The notes: generated by a model not told the origin, from the letters alone. DNA of 64,000 nucleotides from Neorhizobium sp. NCHU2750 (GCF_003597675.1 NZ_CP030827.1:3100001-3164000); one strand, 5' to 3'. Shown: positions 17,963-25,476, numbered from the stretch's first letter. Made by a program: numbers and translations.

Positions 17963-18367
17963 TCAGATCTTCACCACCTCGTCACGCCAGAAGACGATCA
18001 CATATCCGCCCGAAGGCGCAGCCTCCGCCGCCCAGGCCTGAAGCTGCGGCAGATAGGGCTCATGCCGCCAGAGATCGGCAAAATCCGGATCGGCCAGCAC
18101 GGTGACCTGCTTGCCCTGCCGGTAGATCATCACATGCGACCGGTTGGGCTCCCATTCCTCCCCAAGCCCGGTGTCAGTCATCCAAAGACAGAGAAACTCC
18201 CGGCAAACTGAGGGGCGATCCCCATAGATCGAACACCCCTGCCCCGCCACGCAATGCACGCACCACTCATCCGCCGGCTTGTCGAAATGATCGATATCCG
18301 GCAGGCGGCAACAGAGCGTGCAGGGCCCGCAAGTGCGGGCTGGAAGGGTGGAAGAGGCGTGATCCAT
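17963..18367 (-). CDS. YkgJ-like cysteine-cluster protein
   Basis: A 134-residue protein with the CxxCC-type cluster of the YkgJ/CxxCxxCC family: RTCGPCTLCCRLPDI (residues about 11-25), then EWCVHCVAGQGCSIYGDRPSVCREFLCLW. Eight Cys in total are placed to bind zinc or an iron-sulfur cluster. Family members are proposed Zn/Fe chelators, but activity is uncertain. It ends 40 bp from glgA (convergent) and starts divergent from the brnTA operon. Confidence 0.88.
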   Translation of the reverse strand: MDHASSTLPARTCGPCTLCCRLPDIDHFDKPADEWCVHCVAGQGCSIYGDRPSVCREFLCLWMTDTGLGEEWEPNRSHVMIYRQGKQVTVLADPDFADLWRHEPYLPQLQAWAAEAAPSGGYVIVFWRDEVVKI

Positions 18368-18440
18368 GCCGGACGTCTAGCATGTTTTCAATGAAAGGCA
18401 TCTCCATCCGCCTTATCACAACGCTGCCAATGGGCGAAAC

Positions 18441-18469
18441 TTGCGAACTATACGGAAATTCCGTATAGA
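18441..18469 (+). promoter_or_regulatory. brnTA promoter with overlapping palindromic operator
   Basis: TTGCGA (18441-18446), 17 bp, TATAGA (18464-18469) makes a good sigma-70 promoter. A perfect palindrome CTATACGGAA-A-TTCCGTATAG (18448-18468) covers the spacer and -10, as expected for autorepression by the BrnA antitoxin. The predicted transcript would start near 18476, two bases before the brnT ATG, which lacks a Shine-Dalgarno, so translation may be leaderless. Confidence 0.75.
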
Positions 18470-18477
18470 TCGCCTCC

Positions 18478-18753
18478 ATGGCGGAAGAGAGGTTCGATCC
18501 CGAAAAGGATGCACTCAACCAGGCGAAGCATGGCCTCTCGCTGGGCTTCGGCGACCGCATTTTCGATGATGGCAACCACCTCGTTATTCCCCCCATCCGC
18601 GCGATCGATGGGGAGGAGCGTTTCAAGGTCATCGGTCTGGTCGAGCAGAAATTATATATGGCCGTGTTCGTCTGACGCGGCGAACACGCCCGTTTCATTT
18701 CCGTCAGAAGGAGCAACGAGGGTGAAGAAAGAGCATATCATGCTGCCGGCTGA
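18478..18753 (+). pseudogene. brnT: BrnT toxin interrupted by an in-frame TGA
   Basis: BrnT-family type II toxin (a ribonuclease of RelE-like fold). The first 65 residues (FDPEKDALNQAKHGLSLGFGDRIFDD ... KVIGLVEQKLYMAVFV) match the family start. They then meet TGA at 18673-18675. Reading straight through gives RGEHARFISVRRSNEGEERAYH to a stop at 18751, which is the expected BrnT C-terminal core. The full frame would be about 91 codons, the normal family length. One base change (TGG or CGA to TGA) explains the break. The missing core includes conserved Arg and Ser positions, so the toxin is probably inactive unless the stop is read through. Confidence 0.85.
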
Positions 18754-19000
18754 TCCGACCGATCCGGAGGATTTCGACGTAGACGCCGAAGCCCTGCAGC
18801 GGGGCCAGCGCGCACGCCTGATCCGGACTACGAGAACCAAGCTCGGATTGTCGCAATCCGAATTTTCCGCCCGCTTTCAGGTGCCAGTCGGTACGCTTCG
18901 CGATTGGGAGCAGGCGCGCGTCACCCCGCCGGATTATGCTCTCGCCTATATCAAGGTCATCGCCCAGCATCCGGATATGGTTGCCAGCGCCATTGCCTGA
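18722..19000 (+). CDS. brnA: BrnA-type antitoxin with helix-turn-helix
   Basis: A 92-residue antitoxin, starting at GTG 18722 (KKEHIM...), which has AGGAGCAACGAG upstream and overlaps the 3' end of brnT in another frame, the usual brnTA layout. An alternative ATG at 18740 is possible. The C-terminal part is an XRE-type helix-turn-helix (RTTRTKLGLSQSEFSARFQVPVGTLRDWEQARVTPPDYALAYIKVI). BrnA binds BrnT and represses its own operon, in keeping with the palindrome at 18448-18468. The antitoxin appears intact although the toxin is broken. Confidence 0.85.
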   Translation: MKKEHIMLPADPTDPEDFDVDAEALQRGQRARLIRTTRTKLGLSQSEFSARFQVPVGTLRDWEQARVTPPDYALAYIKVIAQHPDMVASAIA

Positions 19001-19070
19001 TCGGCGCCACTCATCCGCATTGCAGCGGACTGGGTGACGCCATGCCTCAGGCACAACAACGTCACCGGCC

Positions 19071-21149
19071 TCACGGCCGCCTGAACAGTGCCAGGCTTCG
19101 CCCTTCGAGCTCGAAATCCTTTTCCTTGGTGATGACGAGCCCGCGTTTTGCGGTATCGGATGTCGTCAGTTCCAGCACCCAGCCGCCCTCGCCGAATTGT
19201 GGGATGCGGAAGGGCACATTGCCTTCGAAGGGATTGAACAGCATCAGCACGTCATGCCAGATGCCCTCTTCCTCCTTCAGGTCGCCGCGGCCGATATAGA
19301 CGCCGAGCGTCGTGCCGTCGTCCCACTGGTCAGGCTGCTGGAAGCCGCCGCCGGCATTGAACCACTTGATATCCATCCCGTCGCGCCAGTTCTCGCGGCG
19401 CAGAAGCGGCTGCTCGGCGCGAAGCTTGATCACGTGGCGGGTGAATTCGCGCAGCGCCTCGCAGGTTTCGGGCAGGTCGTCCCAATGCACCCACGAGATA
19501 TCGCTGTCCTGCGCATAGCCATTGTTGTTGCCCATCTGGCTGCGGCCGAACTCGTCGCCGGCAAGCAGCATCGGCGTCCCATGCGAGAAGAACAGCGTGG
19601 CGAGGAAATTGCGCTTCTGCCGGTCGCGTACTTCATTGATGCCCTCGTCCTCGGTCGGGCCTTCCGCGCCGTAATTGTAGGACCGGTTGTCGTTATGGCC
19701 GTCCTTGTTGTCCTCGCCATTCGCCTCGTTATGCTTGTCGTTATAGGAAACGAGGTCGTTCAGCGTAAACCCGTCATGGGCGGTGATAAAGTTGACGCTC
19801 GCCCATGGCCGCCGGCCGCGCTGGTCGTAGAGATCGCCGGAGCCGAGCAGCCGGGCGGCAAAATCGGTCGAGACATTGTCGCTCTTCCAGTATTCGCGCA
19901 CCGTATCGCGATACTTGTCGTTCCATTCGGCCCAGCCGGGTGGAAAACCACCGACCTGATAGCCGCCGGGACCGATATCCCAGGGCTCGCCGATCAGCTT
20001 CAATCTCGACAGGACCGGATCCTGCGTCATCGCATCGAAGAAACCGCCGCGCTGGTCGAACCCTTCCGGCTCGCGGCCCAAAATGGTGCCGAGATCGAAA
20101 CGGAAGCCATCGATATGCATATGCTCCGCCCAGTAGCGGAGACTATCCATCACCATCTGCAGCACGCGCGGATGCGAGGTGTTGACCGTGTTTCCCGTGC
20201 CGGTGTCGTTGATGTAGTAGCGATGATTGTCCGGCAGGGTGCGGTAATAGGAGAAATTGTCGATGCCCTTGAACGACAGGGTCGGCCCGAGCTCGTTGCC
20301 TTCCGCCGTGTGGTTATAGACCACATCGAGAATGACCTCGATCCCGGCATCGTGGAAGGCGCGCACCATGTCGCGGAACCCCTGAATGCCGTTCGGCCCG
20401 TAATAGCGCGGCGCCGGCGCGAAGAAGCCGAGCGAGTTATAACCCCAGAAATTCTTCAGGCCCTTGTCGAGCAGGTGCTGGTCGTCGGGGAACCAATGCA
20501 CCGGCAGAAGCTCGACCGAGGTGATGCCGAGGCTCTTGATATAGTCGACGGAGGCCTTGTGGCCCATGCCTTCATAGGTGCCGCGAAGCTCCTTCGGCAG
20601 GGCGGAGTTCAGCTGCGTGAAGCCTTTCACATGGGTCTCGTAGATCACCGCCTTCGGCCATGGCACGACGGGCCGGTTCTGGTCCTGCCAGTCGAAGGCA
20701 TAGGGGTCGATCACCTTGGCCTTCGGCGTGAACGGCGCGCTGTCGCGGCTGTCGACCGTGAGGTCCTTGTCCTTGGCCAGCAGGTCATAGGCGAAATGCG
20801 CCTCGTTCCATTCGATATCGCCGACCAGTTCGCGCGCATAGGGGTCGATCAGCAGCTTGGCAGGATTGAAGCGGTGGCCGGCTTCCGGCTCGAACGGACC
20901 ATGGACGCGAAAACCATAGAGCGCGCCGGGCTTCAGGCCGGGCACATAGCCATGCCAGATCTCGTGCGTATATTCTGGCAGATCGAGCTTGGCGATCTCT
21001 ATCTTGCCGCTCGGATCATAGAGGCAAAGTTCGACGCGCGTCGCATAGGCGGAAAAGATCGCGAAATTGACGCCCTCGCCATCGAAATTGGCCCCGAGCC
21101 GCGTCCAGTCGCCAGCCTCGATCGAAAACTGGTTGGTCTTCATGTCCAT
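19071..21149 (-). CDS. glgX: Glycogen debranching enzyme
   Basis: GH13 debranching enzyme of the GlgX/isoamylase type, 692 residues, which removes alpha-1,6 branches left after phosphorylase action. The N-terminal CBM48 region (LGANFDGEGVNFAIFSAYATRVELCLYD) is followed by the catalytic barrel. Region motifs are VILDVVYNHTAEG, DGFRFDLGTILGREPEGF (catalytic Asp), LIGEPWDIGPGGYQVGGFP (catalytic Glu) and NFITAHDGFTLNDLVSYNDKHNEANGE. The start follows GGGGCGCTGC. It is transcribed toward brnA, and an IS110 transposase lies 103 bp upstream of its start, so the native promoter region may have been altered. Confidence 0.95.
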   Translation of the reverse strand: MDMKTNQFSIEAGDWTRLGANFDGEGVNFAIFSAYATRVELCLYDPSGKIEIAKLDLPEYTHEIWHGYVPGLKPGALYGFRVHGPFEPEAGHRFNPAKLLIDPYARELVGDIEWNEAHFAYDLLAKDKDLTVDSRDSAPFTPKAKVIDPYAFDWQDQNRPVVPWPKAVIYETHVKGFTQLNSALPKELRGTYEGMGHKASVDYIKSLGITSVELLPVHWFPDDQHLLDKGLKNFWGYNSLGFFAPAPRYYGPNGIQGFRDMVRAFHDAGIEVILDVVYNHTAEGNELGPTLSFKGIDNFSYYRTLPDNHRYYINDTGTGNTVNTSHPRVLQMVMDSLRYWAEHMHIDGFRFDLGTILGREPEGFDQRGGFFDAMTQDPVLSRLKLIGEPWDIGPGGYQVGGFPPGWAEWNDKYRDTVREYWKSDNVSTDFAARLLGSGDLYDQRGRRPWASVNFITAHDGFTLNDLVSYNDKHNEANGEDNKDGHNDNRSYNYGAEGPTEDEGINEVRDRQKRNFLATLFFSHGTPMLLAGDEFGRSQMGNNNGYAQDSDISWVHWDDLPETCEALREFTRHVIKLRAEQPLLRRENWRDGMDIKWFNAGGGFQQPDQWDDGTTLGVYIGRGDLKEEEGIWHDVLMLFNPFEGNVPFRIPQFGEGGWVLELTTSDTAKRGLVITKEKDFELEGRSLALFRRP

Positions 21150-21252
21150 GCAGCGCCCCTTTGCCGGAAGATCAAGGTTTAAGGAAAATCTGCCCTACAA
21201 TGGTGCAGCGCGGCATTTGGTTCCCTTGGCTTTGCTAGAGTATCCGTTTTGA
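21150..21252. other. glgX upstream region / downstream flank of IS110 transposase
   Basis: This 103-bp gap carries the upstream sequence of glgX and the 3' non-coding end of the transposase. A 9-mer GTATCCGTT at 21240-21248 recurs at 22234-22242 upstream of the transposase, but I cannot fix the IS ends from this. A GGAAC element on the minus strand lacks a proper EcfG -10. Confidence 0.4.
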
Positions 21253-22191
21253 TCAAGCCGGTTTTGGTGTCCATATTTGCTGTTTGCGCAGGAGTGCGTT
21301 TGCAAGGACGACCAGCTTTCGCATGATAGCGGTGATTGCGACTTTGGGCGGCTTTCCTGCTGTCCTGAGTGCGTCGTATTTGGCCTTAAGATCCGGGTTG
21401 AAACGGATAGCGACAAGAGCCGGCATGTAAAGGGCTTGCCTGACGATGGCTCTTCCACCAGCGATGAAGGCGCGTCCGGTCCACCCTCCGGACTGCCTGT
21501 CGTTTGGGGCAAGACCCGATAGCTTGCCGGCTGCCTTTTCATCGATTTCGCCCAGCTCGGGCATTTCGATGAGAAGTGTAAAGGCTGTGATCCTCGACAG
21601 GCCAGGTATGGAAACAAGGATATCGAAGCGCACCTTGAGGCTTTCGTCCGTTGCGATGTGGTCGGTCATGACCTGCTCGACCTGGACGAGTTGCGCTTCG
21701 ATCTGCTTCAGCCGGGCGAGGTTCTGCCTTTTGAGGAGCGGCTGAGTGATATTCTTGGCCCGGTTCTTCGCAGCCGTTCTGTCCTTCACCAACGCCAGAC
21801 GTGCAGCATGCAATTCCTTGAGTTCAGCGAAAGAAACGGCATACGGGGATAAGAGACGCGGGTTCAGTACCATGCCGAATTGGGCCAGCATCGCGGCATC
21901 CGCGCGATCCGTCTTGGCCAGCTTCCCAGTTGCCTCGGCAAACCGTCGCGCCTGACGCGGATTGACCTTGGAAAGTGGCAGGCCACGGGTGAGCATGAAG
22001 CGTTCGAAAGGCTTGTGGTAGGCACCGGTCGGCTCATAGACCACACGCGCGACAGGCGTGTCGCCGATCCAGCCAAGGATCGCGGCAAATCCCTTGCGGT
22101 CGTTGGTGACGCGCATCCTGTCACCATCTGGCAACCGATGGAGATCGATATGGTCTTTCGAGATATCGGCCCCGATGGTAATCTCACTCAT
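21253..22191 (-). mobile_element. IS110-family transposase
   Basis: A 312-residue DEDD transposase of the IS110 family. The RuvC-like N-terminal domain has candidate metal ligands Asp9 (IGADISKDHIDLH), Glu53 (VVYEPTGAYHKPF), Asp95 and Asp98 (KLAKTDRADAAMLAQ). A central coiled-coil-like helix (LARLKQIEAQLVQVEQVM) leads into the Transposase_20 C-terminal domain (LVSIPGLSRITAFTLLIEMPELG ... RQSGGWTGRAFIAGGRAIVRQALYMPALVAIRFNP), where a Ser is catalytic in this family; Ser of RQSGG is a candidate. The frame is intact. IS110 elements have no typical terminal inverted repeats, and the ends could not be defined. The 200-bp structured region upstream may encode its bridge RNA. Confidence 0.92.
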
Positions 22192-22393
22192 CTTTTCCGT
22201 CTCCCATGCTTGTCATCCGAGCCCAAAGCTCGGGTATCCGTTCAGGACGATTGGAAAAGATGGAGGCGATCACACTCTAGCTCGGCCCCAAAACGGCCAG
22301 GCATTTCTCGATCCATCCTCCATCGCCGGAAGAGGATGGCCCTCCTCTCCGGCGCTTCTTTTTCTCACAAGAAGCGCAGATAGTCATAAGACA
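22192..22393 (-). ncRNA. Candidate bridge RNA region of the IS110 element
   Basis: In IS110-group elements the non-coding left end upstream of the transposase encodes a roughly 180-nt bridge RNA that pairs with donor and target DNA. Here a 202-bp non-coding stretch directly upstream holds three stem-loops: GCGCTTCTT/AAGAAGCGC (22352-22360, 22369-22377), CCATCCTC/GAGGATGG (22313-22320, 22332-22339) and CCGAGC/GCTCGG (22217-22222, 22228-22233). The location and multi-hairpin make-up agree with a bridge RNA. The RNA itself and its guide loops are inferred, not shown. Confidence 0.5.
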
Positions 22394-22660
22394 AGCCTTT
22401 CCTGGTTAAATTGAAGCGCTCTGCCGGAGCAGGTTTTCGACAGGGCAAAGGCGATTGGCGACGGGCATACCCTATGGTACGTCCGAGCCGATCGCCTTTG
22501 ATCCTGGCGGAAAGATGCCCGGCCCTTCGGGTTGGCTGAAGCGGGCCGCCTGATCGACCGGCCGGCTTGGCCGTAAGCTTTGGCTACGACACGCGCCGGC
22601 CGGTCGACCATGCGACTCCGCTTGAGCCAACAGAGCGTTTCAATTTAACCAGGAAAGGCT
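22394..22660. repeat. 267-bp inverted-repeat element with nested palindromes (MITE-like)
   Basis: Terminal arms 22394-22423 and 22631-22660 are 30-bp inverted repeats with one mismatch. They begin AGCCTTTCCTGGTTAAATTG. Inside are two further palindromes: CAAAGGCGAT (22446-22455) with ATCGCCTTTG (22491-22500), and TCGACCGGCCGGC (22554-22566) with GCCGGCCGGTCGA (22595-22607). No convincing gene is inside and no target duplication was found. It directly abuts the IS110 upstream region on one side and an EcfG promoter on the other. It could be a non-autonomous element or a rhizobial intergenic mosaic repeat. Confidence 0.8.
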
Positions 22661-22665
22661 CTAAG

Positions 22666-22691
22666 GGAACGACATGGCGGGCAGCGCCGTT
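22666..22691 (+). promoter_or_regulatory. EcfG-type promoter for the gene at 22745
   Basis: GGAAC (22666-22670), 17 bp, CGTT (22688-22691): exact consensus, 53 bp upstream of the start codon and 5 bp beyond the end of the inverted-repeat element. Confidence 0.8.
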
Positions 22692-22744
22692 CCCCGATCT
22701 GCCGCAGCGAGATTTTTCGCCTGCGGCACGAGGAGGGAAAATCG

Positions 22745-23005
22745 ATGACATCCGTGACCATGGAAGAAGTGGAAGGCCGCCTCAGCGCACACCGTGAACT
22801 GATGATCGAAATGCTGTCGGCCATGATCGGCGGTGAAGTCACCATCACCGCCTTTCTGAGAAAGCTGCGCGACGACGCCACGTTCAAGAACAGCGAGGAA
22901 GATCCGGGCGTCATCCCGGAGCAAGCCTTCGCCATCGAAAACGCCGCCGCACGCGAAATCAGGGCCATCCTGGAGGCAGCGCGCGCAAGGGCGGAGGCAG
23001 GCTAG
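22745..23005 (+). CDS. Small hypothetical protein, probable stress regulon member
   Basis: An 86-residue, probably all-helical soluble protein (MEEVEGRLSAHRELMIEMLSAMIGGE ... AIENAAAREIRAILEAARARAEAG) with a charged C-terminal helix. I do not recognise the family. ATG 22745 follows GAGGAGGGAAAATCG, a strong ribosome-binding site, and an exact EcfG-type promoter lies upstream. A second ATG at 22760 is possible. Confidence 0.82.
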   Translation: MTSVTMEEVEGRLSAHRELMIEMLSAMIGGEVTITAFLRKLRDDATFKNSEEDPGVIPEQAFAIENAAAREIRAILEAARARAEAG

Positions 23006-23069
23006 GGATCCGCCATGTTAAAACCTGTGCCCATTTGTGACCGGACTGTCATCTCCATGGCATTTTAGC

Positions 23070-23095
23070 GGAACTATAATGGCAGCCGACGCGTT
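23070..23095 (+). promoter_or_regulatory. EcfG-type promoter for a 25-residue peptide gene
   Basis: GGAAC (23070-23074), 17 bp, CGTT (23092-23095). Exact consensus, ending 29 bp before the ATG at 23125 with GGAGG in between. No larger gene follows for 300 bp, so the small frame is the likely target. Confidence 0.8.
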
Positions 23096-23124
23096 CTTGG
23101 GTCCAGACGACAATGGAGGCTATC

Positions 23125-23202
23125 ATGGTCAGGGATTGGGTAGAGGTGGCGGGTTTCGCGCTGGTCATTGCCGCCTGCTACATGTTTGTCATTCCCGCCT
23201 GA
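23125..23202 (+). CDS. 25-residue single-span membrane peptide
   Basis: A very short frame, too small for routine gene calling: MVRDWVEVAGFALVIAACYM then FVIPA. After a short charged N-terminus, residues 8-25 are continuous hydrophobic, enough for one membrane span. The ATG at 23125 has a near-ideal ribosome-binding site (GGAGG, 5-nt spacing), and an exact EcfG-type promoter lies 29 bp upstream. These two signals in register are the reason to call it a gene. By analogy with other stress-induced small membrane proteins it may sit in the inner membrane and modulate a partner; that is speculation. Confidence 0.7.
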   Translation: MVRDWVEVAGFALVIAACYMFVIPA

Positions 23203-23225
23203 TTTGGCCCGCCTGATTTGGCCCG
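23194..23225. repeat. 14-bp tandem repeat across the end of the peptide gene
   Basis: CCCGCCTGATTTGG is present twice in tandem (23194-23207, 23208-23221) plus a 4-base partial copy. The first copy contains the stop codon of the 25-residue peptide. The rest of the gap up to 23411 shows nothing recognisable. Confidence 0.8.
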
Positions 23226-23411
23226 CTCGATCAGCTCTGCCTGATTGAGCCTGCCTGCTCTGGATTTCCCGAGGAGGGGAGTGGCCTCGATCACGAGGCC
23301 CGGCTCTCGTGGCCCGGTGTGCCTGCGAGAGCAAAGCTCTGCCTCCCGCTGTGTCGCTTTCGCAGACATATCTTCCCCTCATCACGTTCCATTAGATCAT
23401 GTAAATAATCG

Positions 23412-23436
23412 GGAACGTTTCTCTCCCCCTCTTGTT
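23412..23436 (+). promoter_or_regulatory. EcfG-like promoter for the gene at 23520
   Basis: GGAAC (23412-23416), 16 bp, TGTT (23433-23436), 83 bp upstream of the start codon. One base departs from CGTT; it fits the series of stress promoters in this region. Confidence 0.5.
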
Positions 23437-23519
23437 AGCCCACCGTGACAGGTCGCAAGCCGGCCGCCACGTTTCCCCGCTCGGTATGAAGCCGATCGGC
23501 AATTCTGTGGGAGATTGCC

Positions 23520-23717
23520 ATGCAACACATTCTCGCAATGCTCAGGAACCGCTTTTTCTCTCGCCGCCGCAAGCCGGTCTTCGAGACGGCATATCCTGAG
23601 AACGTGCAGGTCATCATACCGGATGCTGTCGTGCTGCCGCTCCCGAAGGCACCACGCGAGGAAATCAGCGTCCCGGCCTCGATCAACGGTCGCGACCTGT
23701 CCACGGGCCGCCTTTGA
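23520..23717 (+). CDS. Small basic hypothetical protein
   Basis: A 65-residue protein with a basic N-terminus (MLRNRFFSRRRKPVFETAYP) and a hydrophobic, Val/Pro-rich middle (NVQVIIPDAVVLPLPKAP). The family is not recognised. The start has GGGAG at a 6-nt spacing. It precedes the PfpI-family gene by 58 bp on the same strand with no promoter visible between, so they may form an operon under the EcfG-like promoter at 23412. Confidence 0.7.
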   Translation: MQHILAMLRNRFFSRRRKPVFETAYPENVQVIIPDAVVLPLPKAPREEISVPASINGRDLSTGRL

Positions 23718-23775
23718 GACGAACAAGGGCGGCCGTCCATCAAGCCACGAAAAACAATCCATAAAGGAGCCAATC

Positions 23776-24336
23776 ATGGCAAAGATCGATTCTGCCAAAA
23801 TTCTCATTCTCGCCACCGACGGCTACGAGCGGTCGGAACTGCGTGTTCCGCTGGAGGAGTTGACGCAGCGCGGCGCCGAGGTGAAGATCGCCTCGCTCAA
23901 GCCCGGCGAAATCAGGAGTTGGGACGAAAAGGATTGGGGCGATAGCGTGAAGGTCGACATTGAGGCAACGCGGGTCGACCCGCGCGACTTCGACGCACTG
24001 GTTCTTCCAGGCGGCCAGATCAACCCGGATGTCTTGCGCAAGGATCAGGCGGCCGTCGATCTCGTCCGCCAGTTCGTCGCCAGCGGCAAGCCTGTCGCGG
24101 CCATCTGCCACGGTCCATGGTTGCTGGTCGAGGCCGACGCCCTGCGTGGCCGCCAGGCGACCTCCTATCCGTCGATCCGCACCGACCTTCGCAATGCAGG
24201 CGCCAGCTGGAAGGACGAGGCCGTCGTCGTCGACAATGGCATCATTACATCGCGCTCTCCAAAGGATCTTGCTCAGTTCGTCGGCAAGATCGTCGAGGAG
24301 GTCGAAGAGGGCCGTCATCAGCGACGGGCGGCTTAA
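23776..24336 (+). CDS. DJ-1/PfpI-family protein (YhbO-like)
   Basis: A 186-residue type 1 glutamine-amidotransferase-like protein of the DJ-1/PfpI superfamily. The nucleophile elbow AAICHGPWLLVEA gives catalytic Cys111 followed by His112, and Glu18 (TDGYERSE) is the usual partner acid. The closest type is PfpI/YhbO/YraA, linked to stress resistance and proposed glyoxalase, deglycase or protease activities, which remain disputed. ATG 23776 has AAAGGAGCCAATC upstream; a longer frame from 23515 is in conflict with the small gene at 23520. Its place in the stress-gene region fits a protective role. Confidence 0.92.
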   Translation: MAKIDSAKILILATDGYERSELRVPLEELTQRGAEVKIASLKPGEIRSWDEKDWGDSVKVDIEATRVDPRDFDALVLPGGQINPDVLRKDQAAVDLVRQFVASGKPVAAICHGPWLLVEADALRGRQATSYPSIRTDLRNAGASWKDEAVVVDNGIITSRSPKDLAQFVGKIVEEVEEGRHQRRAA

Positions 24337-24382
24337 CACATCAGGCCGTCGATGAGGCCAGCCCCTCATCCACCTGCCGGCA

Positions 24383-24410
24383 CCTTCTCCCCGTGGTCAC
24401 GGGGAGAAGG
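24383..24410. repeat. Perfect palindrome at the end of two convergent genes
   Basis: CCTTCTCCCCGTG (24383-24395), 2 bp, CACGGGGAGAAGG (24398-24410). The 13-bp arms overlap the stop codon of the topoisomerase gene and lie 47 bp after the PfpI-family gene. The flanking CCCCTCATCCACCTGCCGGC is of the kind repeated in rhizobial intergenic regions. It may serve as a shared terminator. Confidence 0.7.
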
Positions 24411-25467
24411 ACGCAAGCGGTGAAGCATCCATCTTCAAAAATTCCACCAGCCGTGCCTCATTCAACCGCAACCCGCGCGGCGGCTTCACCAAGGTCGCAT
24501 CGTTCATCATCGCCTCCAGCGGCGCCACGTTCTCGGAGAGGTCGAGAATGGCCGGATGCACATAGCTCGACCGGCACACTGCCGGCGTGTTCTGCAACAC
24601 CTCCGACGCCGCCTTGGTCAGTGCCTTGATCTTCGGCCGCTTGCCCTCCTGTTCCACGATCGTCCAGGCCGTGACGAAGGCGGCAAGGCTACCGCCCCAG
24701 GTGCGGAACGTCTTGGCCGAGATCGGAAACCCGGCAGCCTTGGCGAGATAGGCATTGAGCCGACCGGAATCGACCGGCCGCGGCGTGCCGTGTTCGTCGG
24801 GAAACGAAAAGAGCTGCCGGCCGGGAAGATCGGCGATCTCTTCCAGAATGCGCTGCAGCCGCGGATGTTTGAGCGTGTGCTGCACGCGCTTGCCGCCCTT
24901 GGCGGTGAATTTCAACAGCACGCCATCGCCGGAGAGGACCATGTGCCGCTTGAGAAGCGTCGTCGCCCCATAGGTGCGGTTCTCCTTGGCATAGGCGCGG
25001 TTGCCGACCCTCAGATAGGTGGCATCCATCAGCGCCACGAGAGCGGCAAGCACGCAATCCGACTGGTCGAGCCCGAGCGACAGATCGTGCTTCACCTTAC
25101 GGCGGATCTTCGGCAAAGCCGCGCCGAAACGCGCCAGCTGGTCGAATTTCTGCTCGCTGCGAAAGCTCTGCCAATCGGCATGGTAGCGATATTGCTTGCG
25201 CCCGCGCGCATCATAGCCCGTCGCCTGCAGATGCCCGCGCGGATCGAGGCAGATCCAGACATTCTCATAGGCCGGCGGCAGGCCGAGTGCGGCAATCCGC
25301 ATCCTGTCCCTGTCATCGGAGAGAACGAGCCCGTCCGGTAATTTGTAGGAGAACCCCTTCCCTCGCCGCAGGCGCCGGATGCCCGGCTCCGTATCGCTGA
25401 CATAGGTAAGCCCGATCGCCTCAAGCGAGGCGACATCGATCTCGATCGTTTTGAGAGAAAGGTCCAT
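24397..25467 (-). CDS. DNA topoisomerase IB (poxvirus/bacterial type)
   Basis: A 356-residue type IB topoisomerase, which nicks one strand through a 3'-phosphotyrosyl link and relaxes supercoils without ATP. The N-terminal domain (GIRRLRRGKGFSYKLPDG ... RIAALGLPPAYENVWICLDPRGHLQATGYDARGRKQYRYH) and the catalytic domain are complete. Recognisable are the Arg of LRVGNRAYAKENRTYGATTL, the Lys of FTAKGGKRVQH, FRTWGGS with its Arg, and Tyr302 in SSYVHPAI as nucleophile. An exact EcfG promoter lies 10-34 bp upstream of the ATG and there is no Shine-Dalgarno, so the mRNA would be nearly leaderless. Confidence 0.93.
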   Translation of the reverse strand: MDLSLKTIEIDVASLEAIGLTYVSDTEPGIRRLRRGKGFSYKLPDGLVLSDDRDRMRIAALGLPPAYENVWICLDPRGHLQATGYDARGRKQYRYHADWQSFRSEQKFDQLARFGAALPKIRRKVKHDLSLGLDQSDCVLAALVALMDATYLRVGNRAYAKENRTYGATTLLKRHMVLSGDGVLLKFTAKGGKRVQHTLKHPRLQRILEEIADLPGRQLFSFPDEHGTPRPVDSGRLNAYLAKAAGFPISAKTFRTWGGSLAAFVTAWTIVEQEGKRPKIKALTKAASEVLQNTPAVCRSSYVHPAILDLSENVAPLEAMMNDATLVKPPRGLRLNEARLVEFLKMDASPLASFSP

Positions 25468-25476
25468 GCGCGCTAG

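Noticed and set aside
21199..21224. GGAAC element on the minus strand upstream of glgX as an EcfG promoter
   Set aside because: The -10 position reads CATT, not CGTT or a close variant, and the site falls next to the IS end.
21240..22242. GTATCCGTT at both sides of the transposase as IS boundaries
   Set aside because: A 9-mer can recur by chance, and the right copy would leave only about 50 bp of upstream non-coding sequence, too short for a typical IS110 left end.
23203..23411. Search for a further gene or RNA between the peptide gene and 23412
   Set aside because: Apart from the tandem repeat only short frames without ribosome-binding sites are present.
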